Assembly: GCF_001685015.1 (NCBI RefSeq)
Contig: NZ_MAYT01000012.1
Coordinates: forward strand, 62,001 to 126,000
Reading direction: 5' to 3'
DNA: 64,000 nucleotides
Source of the DNA: Pseudobacillus wudalianchiensis
GTDB lineage: Bacteria > Bacillota > Bacilli > Bacillales > Domibacillaceae
Positions 35,330 to 43,415 of the stretch are shown one piece after another (position 1 is the stretch's first letter; each line of letters starts with the position of its first letter). The notes under the pieces were generated by a model. That model ran no database searches. It worked only from the letters and a program-made list of their open reading frames with translations, and was not told the origin of the DNA. A program made the position numbers and the translations under genes.

Positions 35330-35980
35330 TTAAAAATTAAGTGCTTTTCGGAACGAGCTTGCATACGTTTGGCTGACAGGAATCTTTGTCCGATCTTTCA
35401 TCACGAGCAAAAAAGTAGAGTGGGAATCTGGCTGAATTTCTTCGATATGCTTGACGTTCACAATATAGGAGCGGTGTACGCGAATAAAGTAATCATTCGG
35501 CAGCATAAATTCCAGTTCTGTTAAATTCATTTTATGATAGCCTTCTCCGCTAACAGATTGCACCTTTGTTTTTCTATTTTCTGCTTCTAAATAAACAATG
35601 TTTTCATAAGCAACTGGGTACCAGCAGTCTTCAGACTTAACCGTAAAAAAATTGGCGGCGATCGGAGAAGGCTTTGCTGGAAAGATAGTCGTAACTGCTC
35701 CGACAACCTGGGCATCGTTAAATAACGGAACAGATACAGCATAATAAGGAATACCATATACATCACTATCAATGTATTCAGAGATTTCATGCCTCTCCGT
35801 GATGGCCTTCGCTGCCCCGCTGCCCGCTTTGTAGGGCTCTCCTGGACGAATGCGCAAGTCTACCAGCTTACTCGGTTGATAATAAATAAATTTTTCTGAA
35901 TCAGCGACCGCAACCGATGTATACGGTGGAAGAAACTCTTTCATCACGTTCATAATGGAAGATAGAGTGACTGGATCCAT
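35330..35980 (-). CDS. LytTR transcriptional regulator with N-terminal sensor-like domain
   Basis: 216 residues in two domains. The N-terminal ~105 residues resemble a PAS/Cache-like sensor (VAVADSEKFIYYQPSKLVDL, AVSVPLFNDAQVVGAVTTIF). The C-terminal part (about 112-214) is a LytTR DNA-binding domain with IVYLEAENRKTKV, FIRVHRSYIVNVKHI and IPVSQTYASSFRKAL. There is no receiver domain, so it is a one-component regulator. GAGGTG precedes ATG 35980. It sits directly upstream of the CoA-transferase gene; sensing of an organic acid is inferred from this pairing, not from sequence. Confidence 0.85.
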   Translation of the reverse strand: MDPVTLSSIMNVMKEFLPPYTSVAVADSEKFIYYQPSKLVDLRIRPGEPYKAGSGAAKAITERHEISEYIDSDVYGIPYYAVSVPLFNDAQVVGAVTTIFPAKPSPIAANFFTVKSEDCWYPVAYENIVYLEAENRKTKVQSVSGEGYHKMNLTELEFMLPNDYFIRVHRSYIVNVKHIEEIQPDSHSTFLLVMKDRTKIPVSQTYASSFRKALNF

Positions 35981-36059
35981 AGATTACACCTCATCCCTTT
36001 AATCGTTTATACTAATTATCATAACAGGCTTATTTTGAAGAAGAAAGGAAGCTGGAAGG

Positions 36060-36536
36060 ATGAAAGGAAAAACCAATGCGATGCGCATACTCGATAAGGA
36101 AGGGCTAGCGTATGAGACCTACTCTTATGATTCCGCTGATGGGAAAATTGACGGTGTGTCTACTGCTGAGAAGATCGGGAAAAGTGCGGATAGCGTGTTC
36201 AAAACGCTCGTGACGATCGGGACGGATAAACAAATTTATGTGTTCATTATACCGGTTATGGAAGAGCTAGATTTGAAAAAAGCTGCCAAAGCAGCAGGAG
36301 CGAAAAAGCTTGAGATGATCCCTGTAAAAGATATTCAAAAGTACACAGGGTACATAAGAGGAGGCTGTTCACCAATCGGTATGAAGAAGCTCTATCCTAC
36401 TTTTCTCGATTCCCGTACCATTTCCCAGGAAAACATTATCGTGAGCGCTGGAAAGATCGGTCAGCAAATAGAATTAAAAGCAGCGGACTTAATTGCGATT
36501 ACAAATGCAGTAACTGAGCATGAAATTATAAAATAA
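36060..36536 (+). CDS. ybaK: Cys-tRNA(Pro)/Cys-tRNA(Cys) deacylase, YbaK/EbsC type
   Basis: 158-residue editing enzyme that hydrolyses Cys mischarged on tRNA-Pro. Family features: N-terminal KTNAMRILDKEGLAYE, KTLVTIGTDKQIYVFIIPV with the conserved lysine, KKAAKAAGAKKLEM and GYIRGGCSPIGMKKLYPTFLD, all matching the YbaK subgroup. AAGGAAGC and GGAAGG lie just before ATG 36060. Divergent from the LytTR gene. The 36537-36673 gap contains only a short hairpin (GTGAT/ATCAC, 36629-36643). Confidence 0.93.
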   Translation: MKGKTNAMRILDKEGLAYETYSYDSADGKIDGVSTAEKIGKSADSVFKTLVTIGTDKQIYVFIIPVMEELDLKKAAKAAGAKKLEMIPVKDIQKYTGYIRGGCSPIGMKKLYPTFLDSRTISQENIIVSAGKIGQQIELKAADLIAITNAVTEHEIIK

Positions 36537-36673
36537 ATAAAATGGCCGTAAGCAAACTGAGGCGCCACTGCTGCTACCCTAATGGTTTACTATATTAAAA
36601 TGGCATATGGACAATCGCCCTTGCATATAGTGATAGAGGATCACTTTTAAATCTGATGCAAAGAGGTGCAGAA

Positions 36674-37732
36674 ATGAGCAGGAACGTCATTCGCTATTTT
36701 GCAAGGGGGAACACGGCAAAGGGGCTTCATAGTCTTCTTGAATCAAATATACAAGGGGTAAAGCAGGTTTTCCTTGTAGACGGGGGCACACCGGCAGAAA
36801 GAGCGGCTTGCCTTAAGCAGCTGGCTGATCGGCTGCTGGAAGAAGGCGTAGCGATGGAACTGCTGCATTGTCCGGGTGATCCTGATCAATTAGAGGGAAT
36901 TATTGCAACGGAAAAAGGTGCCGCTATTCTTATCAAACAGGCTGCCTCGGCTATTACAGGTCCGCACGTACACTATGTAAATATTTCAGGGCAAGCAGCA
37001 GTCTCAGCTGATAAACAGCAGGAGATCACAAAGCTTGCAGAGCAGGCGGAGATCGCCCGCCAAAATGCTTACACTTGTTTTCAAAAGGCATTAGCCGTTC
37101 ATGATGAATGGGAAGATATTTATATTCAACGGCTTGATAAAAAAAGAGCAAATGAGCTAGCAGATGAGCTTGTTGCTCGCTTAATCTCACGGACGTCTAA
37201 AAATGCAAAAGGGACGGTTAGGCACCGCTTTTTAGGAGCAGCAACTCCAAAAGGAGCAGTGGACTTTGTCGGAAACTTAACGGATGGTCTTTCCAAAAGG
37301 TATTTTATTAAAGGCCGTGCTGGAACGGGCAAGTCGACGATGCTGAAAAAAATTGCTGCCGCTGCTGAGGAGAAGGGGTATGACGTGGAAATTTACCACT
37401 GCGGGTTTGATCCGGCAAGTCTGGACATGGTCATTGTCCGCGAGCTTGGATTTGCTATTTTTGATAGCACCGCACCCCATGAGTATTTTCCAGAAAGAGC
37501 AACCGATAGCATTATTGATTTATATAAAGAAATTGTTCCCGCTGGAACTGATGAGAAGTTTGAGTCGGAAATTAAAGAGATTGCTGAGCGTTACCGGCAG
37601 CTCATGAATAAAGGCACGGCATACTTAGCTGAAAGCAAGAAGTGCAGGGAAAAGATTCAAGCCTGCTATCCGCAAGCGCCAAATCAGCAGGTGCTAGCGA
37701 GCACATGCAATGACATTATATCGAAGTTGTAG
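36674..37732 (+). CDS. Tandem P-loop ATPase-like protein (PRK06851 type) with a degenerate first site
   Basis: 352 residues made of two homologous halves. The second half has a clear Walker A, GRAGTGKS (214-221), followed by YHCGFDPASLDMVIV and STAPHEYFP. The first half repeats the same layout (FLVDGGTPAERA at 34-44, LHCPGDPDQLEGII, TGPHVHYVN), but the GxGKS residues are missing, so it probably does not bind ATP in the normal way. As I recall, relatives in Bacillus carry P-loops in both halves. Function unknown. GAGGTG precedes ATG 36674. Unlinked to its neighbours. Confidence 0.8.
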   Translation: MSRNVIRYFARGNTAKGLHSLLESNIQGVKQVFLVDGGTPAERAACLKQLADRLLEEGVAMELLHCPGDPDQLEGIIATEKGAAILIKQAASAITGPHVHYVNISGQAAVSADKQQEITKLAEQAEIARQNAYTCFQKALAVHDEWEDIYIQRLDKKRANELADELVARLISRTSKNAKGTVRHRFLGAATPKGAVDFVGNLTDGLSKRYFIKGRAGTGKSTMLKKIAAAAEEKGYDVEIYHCGFDPASLDMVIVRELGFAIFDSTAPHEYFPERATDSIIDLYKEIVPAGTDEKFESEIKEIAERYRQLMNKGTAYLAESKKCREKIQACYPQAPNQQVLASTCNDIISKL

Positions 37733-37802
37733 GAAAAAGAGCAGAATCATGGAATACGTAAAACGGAATGAGATGGTAGACCAGACCTCCTGTATATGCC
37801 AT

Positions 37803-37837
37803 CAGGCTGATTGACAGCGAACGTTTGTCAACAGCTT
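37803..37837 (-). repeat. Terminator-associated repeat, mini copy D (35 bp)
   Basis: CAGGCTGATTGACAGCGAAC followed by GTTTGTCAACAGCTT: both ends of the family are joined with the interior missing. Its right end lies next to the lipase terminator at 37839. Confidence 0.75.
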
Positions 37838-37838
37838 A

Positions 37839-37872
37839 AAGGGAATGTTTCTAAGCTTAGAAACATTCCCTT
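37839..37872 (-). terminator. Terminator after the lipase gene, perfect 34-base palindrome
   Basis: AAGGGAATGTTTCTAAG and its exact complement with no spacer; the stop codon of the lipase gene is four bases away. Confidence 0.8.
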
Positions 37873-37875
37873 GTA

Positions 37876-38694
37876 TTATTGTTCTGACCATAGGAACCGT
37901 CCGATAAGACGATCCACTTTTTCACTTTCGTGAAGGCCGCTATGATCAATACGACGATCCGCTATTACCGCTTTCTGAAAGCGTGAGCGTGGAACAATCT
38001 TTTCTAGGGTAAGAACACTGTCAACAGAGACAAGCTGGTCTCCAGTACCGGCAATTGCTAATACGTTCACATCAGAAGGGAAGGAGTCTTTCTGTTTGAG
38101 CAGAGTTTGCAGGGCTGCTGAGTTCGGCATCAAATCAGCTGCTGCGGGACCCCAGTTTCTTTTTAAATAATCCTTATCTTTTAATCCGGAAAACGGACTG
38201 CCGATTACAACTAATTTATGAATGAATGGATAACCTGGTTTTTTCGTATATTCTTCAAGAAACTTAACTGACACGATGCCCCCCATAGAATGGCCAACGA
38301 TATTTACATTTTCAAACTTATACGTTTCGTGCAGAGCATGCAGCGCTTTAGACAGCCAGTAGGCCGTATCCTGAAAGCTCGCCCGGTTGTCCTCAAAGAT
38401 TAGTTGAACAAATAGACGGCCGCTTGATGGCACTTTACCGATTTCGTTAAAGACCACTTGGCCATTAGATTTTACACGGCAAATAATCGTTGTTTTGCCC
38501 CAACGATGATCTTTTTCAAACCGCTCTAGCATCGAACGAAACGAAACAGCTGTCCCTTTATACCCATGTACGAAAACAGTGACATTGGGAGGAGAAGCAT
38601 TGATCCTTGAACTCGCTGTGAGGGTATCATAACCGATAAAAATGAGAAGAGAAACAAGCAGAGAGGCTAATACAAGTCTATGTTGCTTTGTCAC
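37876..38694 (-). CDS. Exported alpha/beta hydrolase (DUF915 lipase-like)
   Basis: 272 residues. An N-terminal hydrophobic helix (about 9-25) acts as signal anchor or signal peptide. The hydrolase fold begins with VTVFVHGYKGT (oxyanion region); the nucleophile serine is in VGHSMGGIVS, the acid in GTGDQLVS and the histidine in IDHSGLHES. This DUF915 group contains lipase- or cutinase-like enzymes of unknown substrate. GTG start at 38694 with AAGGAG upstream. Single gene, closed by a palindromic terminator. Confidence 0.87.
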   Translation of the reverse strand: MTKQHRLVLASLLVSLLIFIGYDTLTASSRINASPPNVTVFVHGYKGTAVSFRSMLERFEKDHRWGKTTIICRVKSNGQVVFNEIGKVPSSGRLFVQLIFEDNRASFQDTAYWLSKALHALHETYKFENVNIVGHSMGGIVSVKFLEEYTKKPGYPFIHKLVVIGSPFSGLKDKDYLKRNWGPAAADLMPNSAALQTLLKQKDSFPSDVNVLAIAGTGDQLVSVDSVLTLEKIVPRSRFQKAVIADRRIDHSGLHESEKVDRLIGRFLWSEQ

Positions 38695-38859
38695 AAGCTG
38701 TAATCTCCTTCTTAGGTGGTTTTTTCTTTAGCTTTCTACACTTGTAAAGAGGATATTCAAGTGTTTTTATTATATAAAAAATGACGAGGGATTTATACCA
38801 AAATAATGATAGAAAAATGAATATAAAATCCTAAGAATCAAAGGAAAGGGGAAGGGAAG

Positions 38860-38997
38860 ATGCAAGAGCCGGTAGGTACGTGTAAAAAGTGTGGGAAAGC
38901 CCTTTATTGTTTAGATGGTTTTTTTTATGGTGTCAAAGAAAACGGAGGTGTTTTCTGTTTTGACTGCAGCGAAGAAGAGGAGAAGGACCAGATGTAA
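38860..38997 (+). CDS. Small zinc-ribbon-like protein, 45 residues
   Basis: Short gene between the lipase and AI-2E genes. The product has two CxxC pairs (CKKC at 8-11 and CFDC at 33-36) spaced 21 residues apart, the layout of a single zinc ribbon, plus a fifth cysteine at 17 and an acidic C-terminus (SEEEEKDQM). AAAGGGGAAGGG lies just before ATG 38860, and a hairpin starts at the stop codon. Both support a real gene. I do not know a named homologue; function unknown. Confidence 0.75.
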   Translation: MQEPVGTCKKCGKALYCLDGFFYGVKENGGVFCFDCSEEEEKDQM

Positions 38998-39024
38998 GAC
39001 CGCCCTGTGAGTGCAAGACGGTCT
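38997..39024. terminator. Bidirectional terminator between the small gene and the AI-2E gene
   Basis: Stem AAGACCG / CGGTCTT around a 16-base loop, between convergent genes. Confidence 0.65.
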
Positions 39025-39030
39025 TCATCA

Positions 39031-40110
39031 TTAAATATCTTTAGTAGCTGCATCTTTGATTTCACGGCGTTCTGCATATAAATTCACAGCGATCGTTTTC
39101 AGAATGCCATACGTAGGAATGGCCAAAATAACTCCCCAAATACCCGCAATATTACCGGCAGCTAAAATTAAGGTAATAACGGTAAGCGGATGGATATCGA
39201 GCGCTTTTCCCATCACATTTGGTGAAATCAAGTTTGATTCAATTTGCTGGGCAATCAGCATAATGATTGCGACCCAGATCACCATCTGCGGATCTTGAAC
39301 CCAAGCGACTAATAACGCCGGTGTCACGGCGAGATAAGGGCCAAGAAAAGGAATCACATTGGTTGCCATGCCGATCAGCGCTAAAATTAATGAATAATCC
39401 AGGCCGATGATCAAGTAGCCGATTAATAGCATAGTTCCGACGAGAAAGCTAACAAGCAGCTGGCCTTGAATATAGGATTGCAGAGTTTCATCGAGATCTT
39501 TCAACGTCCGCAATATCCATTGTCGGCGGTGGCCTGAAAAGAAGTTAGCTAAAAACGGAGCAAATTTTTCTCTGTCTTTCAGCATATAAAACAAGAAAAA
39601 AGGGACGAGTACGGTTAAGAACACGGTTTGTAGCAATCCTTGCAAAAAGTTAATGAGCCACGTTCCAAAGGCCATCGCCCAATCTTCCACTTTTCCTTCC
39701 GCATCTTCAAGGGACTGAATCGCAAACTGAGGAAGCCGCTCTTTCTGGTTCATTAAATAATTAATGGCATCCTCTGCAACTTGGACCATCTGTGGCGTAT
39801 TTTTCGCCAGCCTTGCTCCTTGCTCATTTACAATTGGACCAATCATAGAGAATAAAACCCAAAAGGTGACAACTAACAGGAAGAATACGCTTAATATAGA
39901 GGCCCATCTTGGCAATCTTTTTCCTTCTAGCCAGTTGACGACGGGGCGGGTTAAATAAAACAAAACCCCGGCAAGAACAAGAGGTAAAAAGACGGTTTTC
40001 GCCACAATGACTAGTGGGTTGAAAATATCGTTTATTTGTCTAAATAACAAAATAATAATCAGAATTAGCACTAGTGCAATTCCCGTTTGAAACCACGTTT
40101 TATTGATCAC
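39031..40110 (-). CDS. AI-2E family transporter
   Basis: 359-residue integral membrane protein of the AI-2E (formerly UPF0118) family: two N-terminal helices (ALVLILIIILLF and VFLPLVLAGVLFYL), a long soluble segment (~85-150), then five to six helices with LVPFFLFYMLKDRE, SYIQGQLLVSFLVG, IPFLGPYLAVTPALLVA and HPLTVITLILAAGNIAGIWG. The last two are family signatures. Members export small molecules or act as Na+/H+ antiporters; the substrate here is unknown. GTG start at 40110 with GGAAGG upstream. Confidence 0.88.
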   Translation of the reverse strand: MINKTWFQTGIALVLILIIILLFRQINDIFNPLVIVAKTVFLPLVLAGVLFYLTRPVVNWLEGKRLPRWASILSVFFLLVVTFWVLFSMIGPIVNEQGARLAKNTPQMVQVAEDAINYLMNQKERLPQFAIQSLEDAEGKVEDWAMAFGTWLINFLQGLLQTVFLTVLVPFFLFYMLKDREKFAPFLANFFSGHRRQWILRTLKDLDETLQSYIQGQLLVSFLVGTMLLIGYLIIGLDYSLILALIGMATNVIPFLGPYLAVTPALLVAWVQDPQMVIWVAIIMLIAQQIESNLISPNVMGKALDIHPLTVITLILAAGNIAGIWGVILAIPTYGILKTIAVNLYAERREIKDAATKDI

Positions 40111-40202
40111 TCAACTTTACACTTCCTTCCGCCCTCTGAAACTGCTATTCACATTATACCGGTACTTAATGGAATAAAGAAACTATTAAGGCAAAACAAA
40201 AA

Positions 40203-40230
40203 ACGCACACTTTCAATCGAAAGCGTGCGT
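40203..40230 (-). terminator. Terminator after the YjiH-family gene
   Basis: Stem ACGCAC(A)CTTTC / GAAAG(C)GTGCGT with an AATC loop; on the minus strand it is followed by TTTTTTGTTTTG. Confidence 0.88.
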
Positions 40231-40242
40231 AAACGTGCTTCA

Positions 40243-41598
40243 TTAAAATAATAAGTGTGCCATGCCCGCAATAATAGGCAGAGAAATAAGTGTTCTTAAT
40301 AGGAAAATAAGAATCAAGTCTTTAACTGAAACCGGAATTTTTGTTCCAAGAAGAAGGCCTCCGACTTCAGACATATAAATTAATTGAGAAACAGAAAGAC
40401 TGGCGATCACAAAGCGTGTTAAATCACTCTCAATGCCTGTACCAATAATAGAGGGCAAGAACATATCTGCAAATCCAACGACAATCGTTTCCGACGCTTC
40501 TTTCGCAAATGGCACTTGCAGCAATTCTAACAGCGGAATGAACGGTGTACCAAGCCATTGGAAGACCGGTGTTGTTTCAGCGATGATTAGAGCAATGGTA
40601 CCGATCGCCATTACGATAGGAGCGACCCCGAGCCACATGTCGATTACGTTTTGCAGCCCATCTTTCACGACAGCTGCAGGTTTATTTTTTTCAGCTTGAG
40701 CAACAGCTTGTTCAAAGCCATAGCTGAATGGTGTATAACCTTCTGGAATGCTTTCGTCATCGTTCTTTCTCTTCTCACCGTTGACAAACGTGTCCATTTT
40801 TTTAGAAAGGGGCGGGATACGCGGCAAGATTAAAGCACAGGCAATTCCCGCTAAAATGACGGTTCCGTAAAAAGGAAGAAAATAGCGGGCCAGACCCACT
40901 TGATCGATTACGACTAAACAGAATGTAACAGATACGACAGAGAAGGTAGTCCCAATAATAGCGGCTTCTTTTTTTGTATAAAACCCTTCTTCGTATTGCT
41001 TGCTCGTTAATAATACGCCAATCGTTCCGTCACCGAGCCAGGAAGCGAGACAGTCAACAGATGAACGGCCTGGAAGCTTGAAGAGCGGCCGCATAATTTT
41101 AGTTAAAGAATATCCGAAGAACTCCAGTAGACCAAAATTAAGTAACAATGGCAACAACAATCCGGCAAATAAAAAGGTAGAAAACAAAATAGGTAACAAT
41201 GAATATAGCAGCATGCCGCCAGTATTTTCTGAATGTACCCATTCGGGTCCAAGCTTATAAAGTGTCATCACAGCGAACACCGCGCCGATCACACGTACAA
41301 ACGCCCAAACAGGCGCTACATCAAACAATGAAGCTAGAAATGGAGAGCGGCGGACAAAAGCAGGACGTACCGTTTTGACGAAAATGGTGCCTGCAGCTGC
41401 CAGTACGACTAAATAAGTCATAATGGTTGGGATTGCACTGCCCATGGCTGACTGCAAAGAGTTAGATAAAATAGCAATAGGAATAGTCAGCTCGCCATCA
41501 ATAGGCACAGGTGTCATAAAAAAGAAAACTCCTATTAAGGAAGGAATAACAAAGCGTAAAATACTCGGTAAAGAGTTTCTAGAAGTAGTAATTTCCAT
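40243..41598 (-). CDS. YjiH-family membrane protein with Gate (nucleoside-recognition) domains
   Basis: 451 residues, about ten hydrophobic helices, with two Gate-type regions. Landmarks: FFMTPVPIDGELTIPIAIL near the N-terminus, LPGRSSVDCLASWLGDGTIG around residue 190, and VGFADMFLPSIIGTGIESDLTRF and YMSEVGGLLLG near the end. The Gate domain occurs in nucleoside transporters and in spore maturation proteins, but the YjiH group has no settled function. AAAGGAAC lies before ATG 41598. Single gene with its own terminator; ilvA is divergent. Confidence 0.82.
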   Translation of the reverse strand: MEITTSRNSLPSILRFVIPSLIGVFFFMTPVPIDGELTIPIAILSNSLQSAMGSAIPTIMTYLVVLAAAGTIFVKTVRPAFVRRSPFLASLFDVAPVWAFVRVIGAVFAVMTLYKLGPEWVHSENTGGMLLYSLLPILFSTFLFAGLLLPLLLNFGLLEFFGYSLTKIMRPLFKLPGRSSVDCLASWLGDGTIGVLLTSKQYEEGFYTKKEAAIIGTTFSVVSVTFCLVVIDQVGLARYFLPFYGTVILAGIACALILPRIPPLSKKMDTFVNGEKRKNDDESIPEGYTPFSYGFEQAVAQAEKNKPAAVVKDGLQNVIDMWLGVAPIVMAIGTIALIIAETTPVFQWLGTPFIPLLELLQVPFAKEASETIVVGFADMFLPSIIGTGIESDLTRFVIASLSVSQLIYMSEVGGLLLGTKIPVSVKDLILIFLLRTLISLPIIAGMAHLLF

Positions 41599-42039
41599 TC
41601 AATTCTAGTTCCTTTCTATGAATATCTTTGTATATTTATTAAATTATTTTAAATTTTATACATAAGTGATTAAAAATGCAACCCCCTTTATTATTATTCA
41701 AATATATAAAAAATTCTAACCTTCCTTATGAACGTAGCATAATAAAAGAGGTGTGAAAACGTTTTTATTCAAAAAATTACTAATATTGAATAATAATTGA
41801 AAGAGAAGCATATTTAAAAATAAAGATTTCTAAATATACAAAAAATGTGAAAGTCAAAAGAGTTTTTTATACTTTTTTGTTCAAAGTTAAATAAAAAATT
41901 TCCATTGAGAGACAAAAGAGAAATCTATGTTAAAATAACTGAAATAAGAAAATTTAAAGAAATATCGGGATTTTTTCTCCATGTCCCGAATAGGTATGTT
42001 AAAATAATTCTTAAAATTCAATTAAAGAAGGGGAAAAAT
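41599..42039 (+). other. Long AT-rich leader/intergenic region upstream of ilvA
   Basis: No gene seen. A 13-base direct repeat (TATGTTAAAATAA) occurs at 41926-41938 and 41995-42007; each contains TGTTAAAAT, an extended -10-like element. A hairpin with TCGGGA/TCCCGA arms lies between them at 41965-41989. No T-box specifier structure, leader peptide or clear -35 was found. Confidence 0.5.
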
Positions 42040-43299
42040 GTGAGTAAAGCCTTAACAAAAATAAAAGTAGAAGACATCGTAGTGGCAAATCAAACATTAA
42101 AAGACGTCATTATCAAGACACCGCTTCAAAAAAATGAACTGCTTTCAGCACGTTATGGGTGTAACATCTTTTTAAAGAGAGAAGATCTGCAGGTCGTTCG
42201 CTCATTTAAATTGCGCGGCGCGTACAACTTTATTTACAATCTGCCTGCTGAAGAACGAGCTAAAGGAGTTGTCTGCGCAAGCGCCGGCAACCATGCGCAA
42301 GGGGTTGCTTTCTCTTGTAACCAGCTAAATATTAAAGGCGTCATTTTCATGCCATCTACAACACCAAGACAAAAAATCTCCCAAGTGAAGTTATTTGGGG
42401 GACAGAATGTAGAAGTAGTCTTAACAGGTGATACATTCGACGATTCGTATGAAGCCGCCATGGAGTACTGCACGAAAGAAGGGATGGTATTCGTCCATCC
42501 GTTTGATGCCTATCTTACAATCGCTGGCCAGGGGACAGTAGGAGTAGAGATCATGAACGAGGCTCCTCAGCCGATTGACTTCGTTTTTTGTTCCATTGGG
42601 GGCGGGGGATTAGCAGCAGGGGTCGGTTCTTACCTGAAAAGTATCAGTCCGCATACCCGTGTGATCGGTGTGGAACCAGAAGGCGCGGCAGGTATGAAAA
42701 CGTCATTGGCGCAAGACAAAGTAATTGCTCTTGAGTCCATTGATCCTTTCGTAGATGGCGCAGCGGTTAAGCAAGTTGGCCATTTAACAATGGAAGTGTG
42801 CCGCGAAGTACTGGATGATATTGTTGTTGTACCGGAAGGAAAAGTGTGTACAACGATCTTGAATCTTTATAATGAGAATGCGATTGTAGCAGAACCAGCA
42901 GGTGCCTTATCCATTGCGGCTCTTGACTTTTATAAGAATGAGATTAAAGGGAAAAATGTTGTATGCGTCATTAGCGGCGGCAACAACGACATCGATCGTA
43001 TGCAGGAAATTAAGGAACGCTCACTCATTTATGAAGGAATGAAACATTATTTCATCGTGAACTTTCCACAACGCGCCGGTGCTTTACGTGAATTTATGCA
43101 CGAAGTTCTTGGCGAGCATGATGATATTACACGTTTTGAATACACAAAACGCACAAATCGCGATGAGGGACCTGTATTAGTCGGAATTGAATTAAAATCA
43201 AAAGCAGACTATTTGCCGCTCATCGAACGGATGCAGCAAAAAGGCTTCCCATACATCGAAATTAATAATGATCCATTCTTATTCAACTTGTTAATTTAA
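42040..43299 (+). CDS. ilvA: Threonine ammonia-lyase (biosynthetic, IlvA)
   Basis: PLP enzyme converting threonine to 2-oxobutanoate and ammonia, first step to isoleucine. 419 residues as in Bacillus: catalytic domain with the PLP lysine in VRSFKLRGAYN, ASAGNHAQG, the phosphate loop IGGGGLAAG and VISGGNND, then one C-terminal ACT-like regulatory domain (IVNFPQRAGALREFMHEVL). The open frame extends to 41905, but GTG 42040 with AAGAAGGGG six bases upstream gives the family N-terminus. A single gene, distant from other ilv genes, with a strong terminator. Confidence 0.95.
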   Translation: MSKALTKIKVEDIVVANQTLKDVIIKTPLQKNELLSARYGCNIFLKREDLQVVRSFKLRGAYNFIYNLPAEERAKGVVCASAGNHAQGVAFSCNQLNIKGVIFMPSTTPRQKISQVKLFGGQNVEVVLTGDTFDDSYEAAMEYCTKEGMVFVHPFDAYLTIAGQGTVGVEIMNEAPQPIDFVFCSIGGGGLAAGVGSYLKSISPHTRVIGVEPEGAAGMKTSLAQDKVIALESIDPFVDGAAVKQVGHLTMEVCREVLDDIVVVPEGKVCTTILNLYNENAIVAEPAGALSIAALDFYKNEIKGKNVVCVISGGNNDIDRMQEIKERSLIYEGMKHYFIVNFPQRAGALREFMHEVLGEHDDITRFEYTKRTNRDEGPVLVGIELKSKADYLPLIERMQQKGFPYIEINNDPFLFNLLI

Positions 43300-43305
43300 T
43301 AGGCC

Positions 43306-43341
43306 ACACGCCAGCCAAATCCAAGGCTGGCGTGTTTTTTT
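43306..43341 (+). terminator. Terminator after ilvA
   Basis: Stem ACACGCCAGCC / GGCTGGCGTGT with an 8-base loop and seven T residues. Confidence 0.93.
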
Positions 43342-43383
43342 AGGGATTGATAGGGCGTGGGCGTGAAGAACCAGCGAAACAAT

Positions 43384-43414
43384 AAACACCCCCAGCTATA
43401 AGCTGGAGGTGTTG
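43384..43414 (-). terminator. Terminator after bshB2
   Basis: AACACC-CCCAGCT / AGCTGG-AGGTGTT arms around ATA, adjoining the bshB2 stop. Confidence 0.8.
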
Positions 43415-43415
43415 T

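Noticed and set aside
40783-40800. GTTGACAAACGTGTCC resembling the repeat-family end
   Set aside because: It lies inside the YjiH-family coding sequence and encodes conserved-looking residues; no hairpin is adjacent. Treated as chance.
41905-42039. 45-codon upstream extension of ilvA
   Set aside because: No start signal, AT-rich composition and no family counterpart; GTG 42040 fits the ribosome-binding site and family length.
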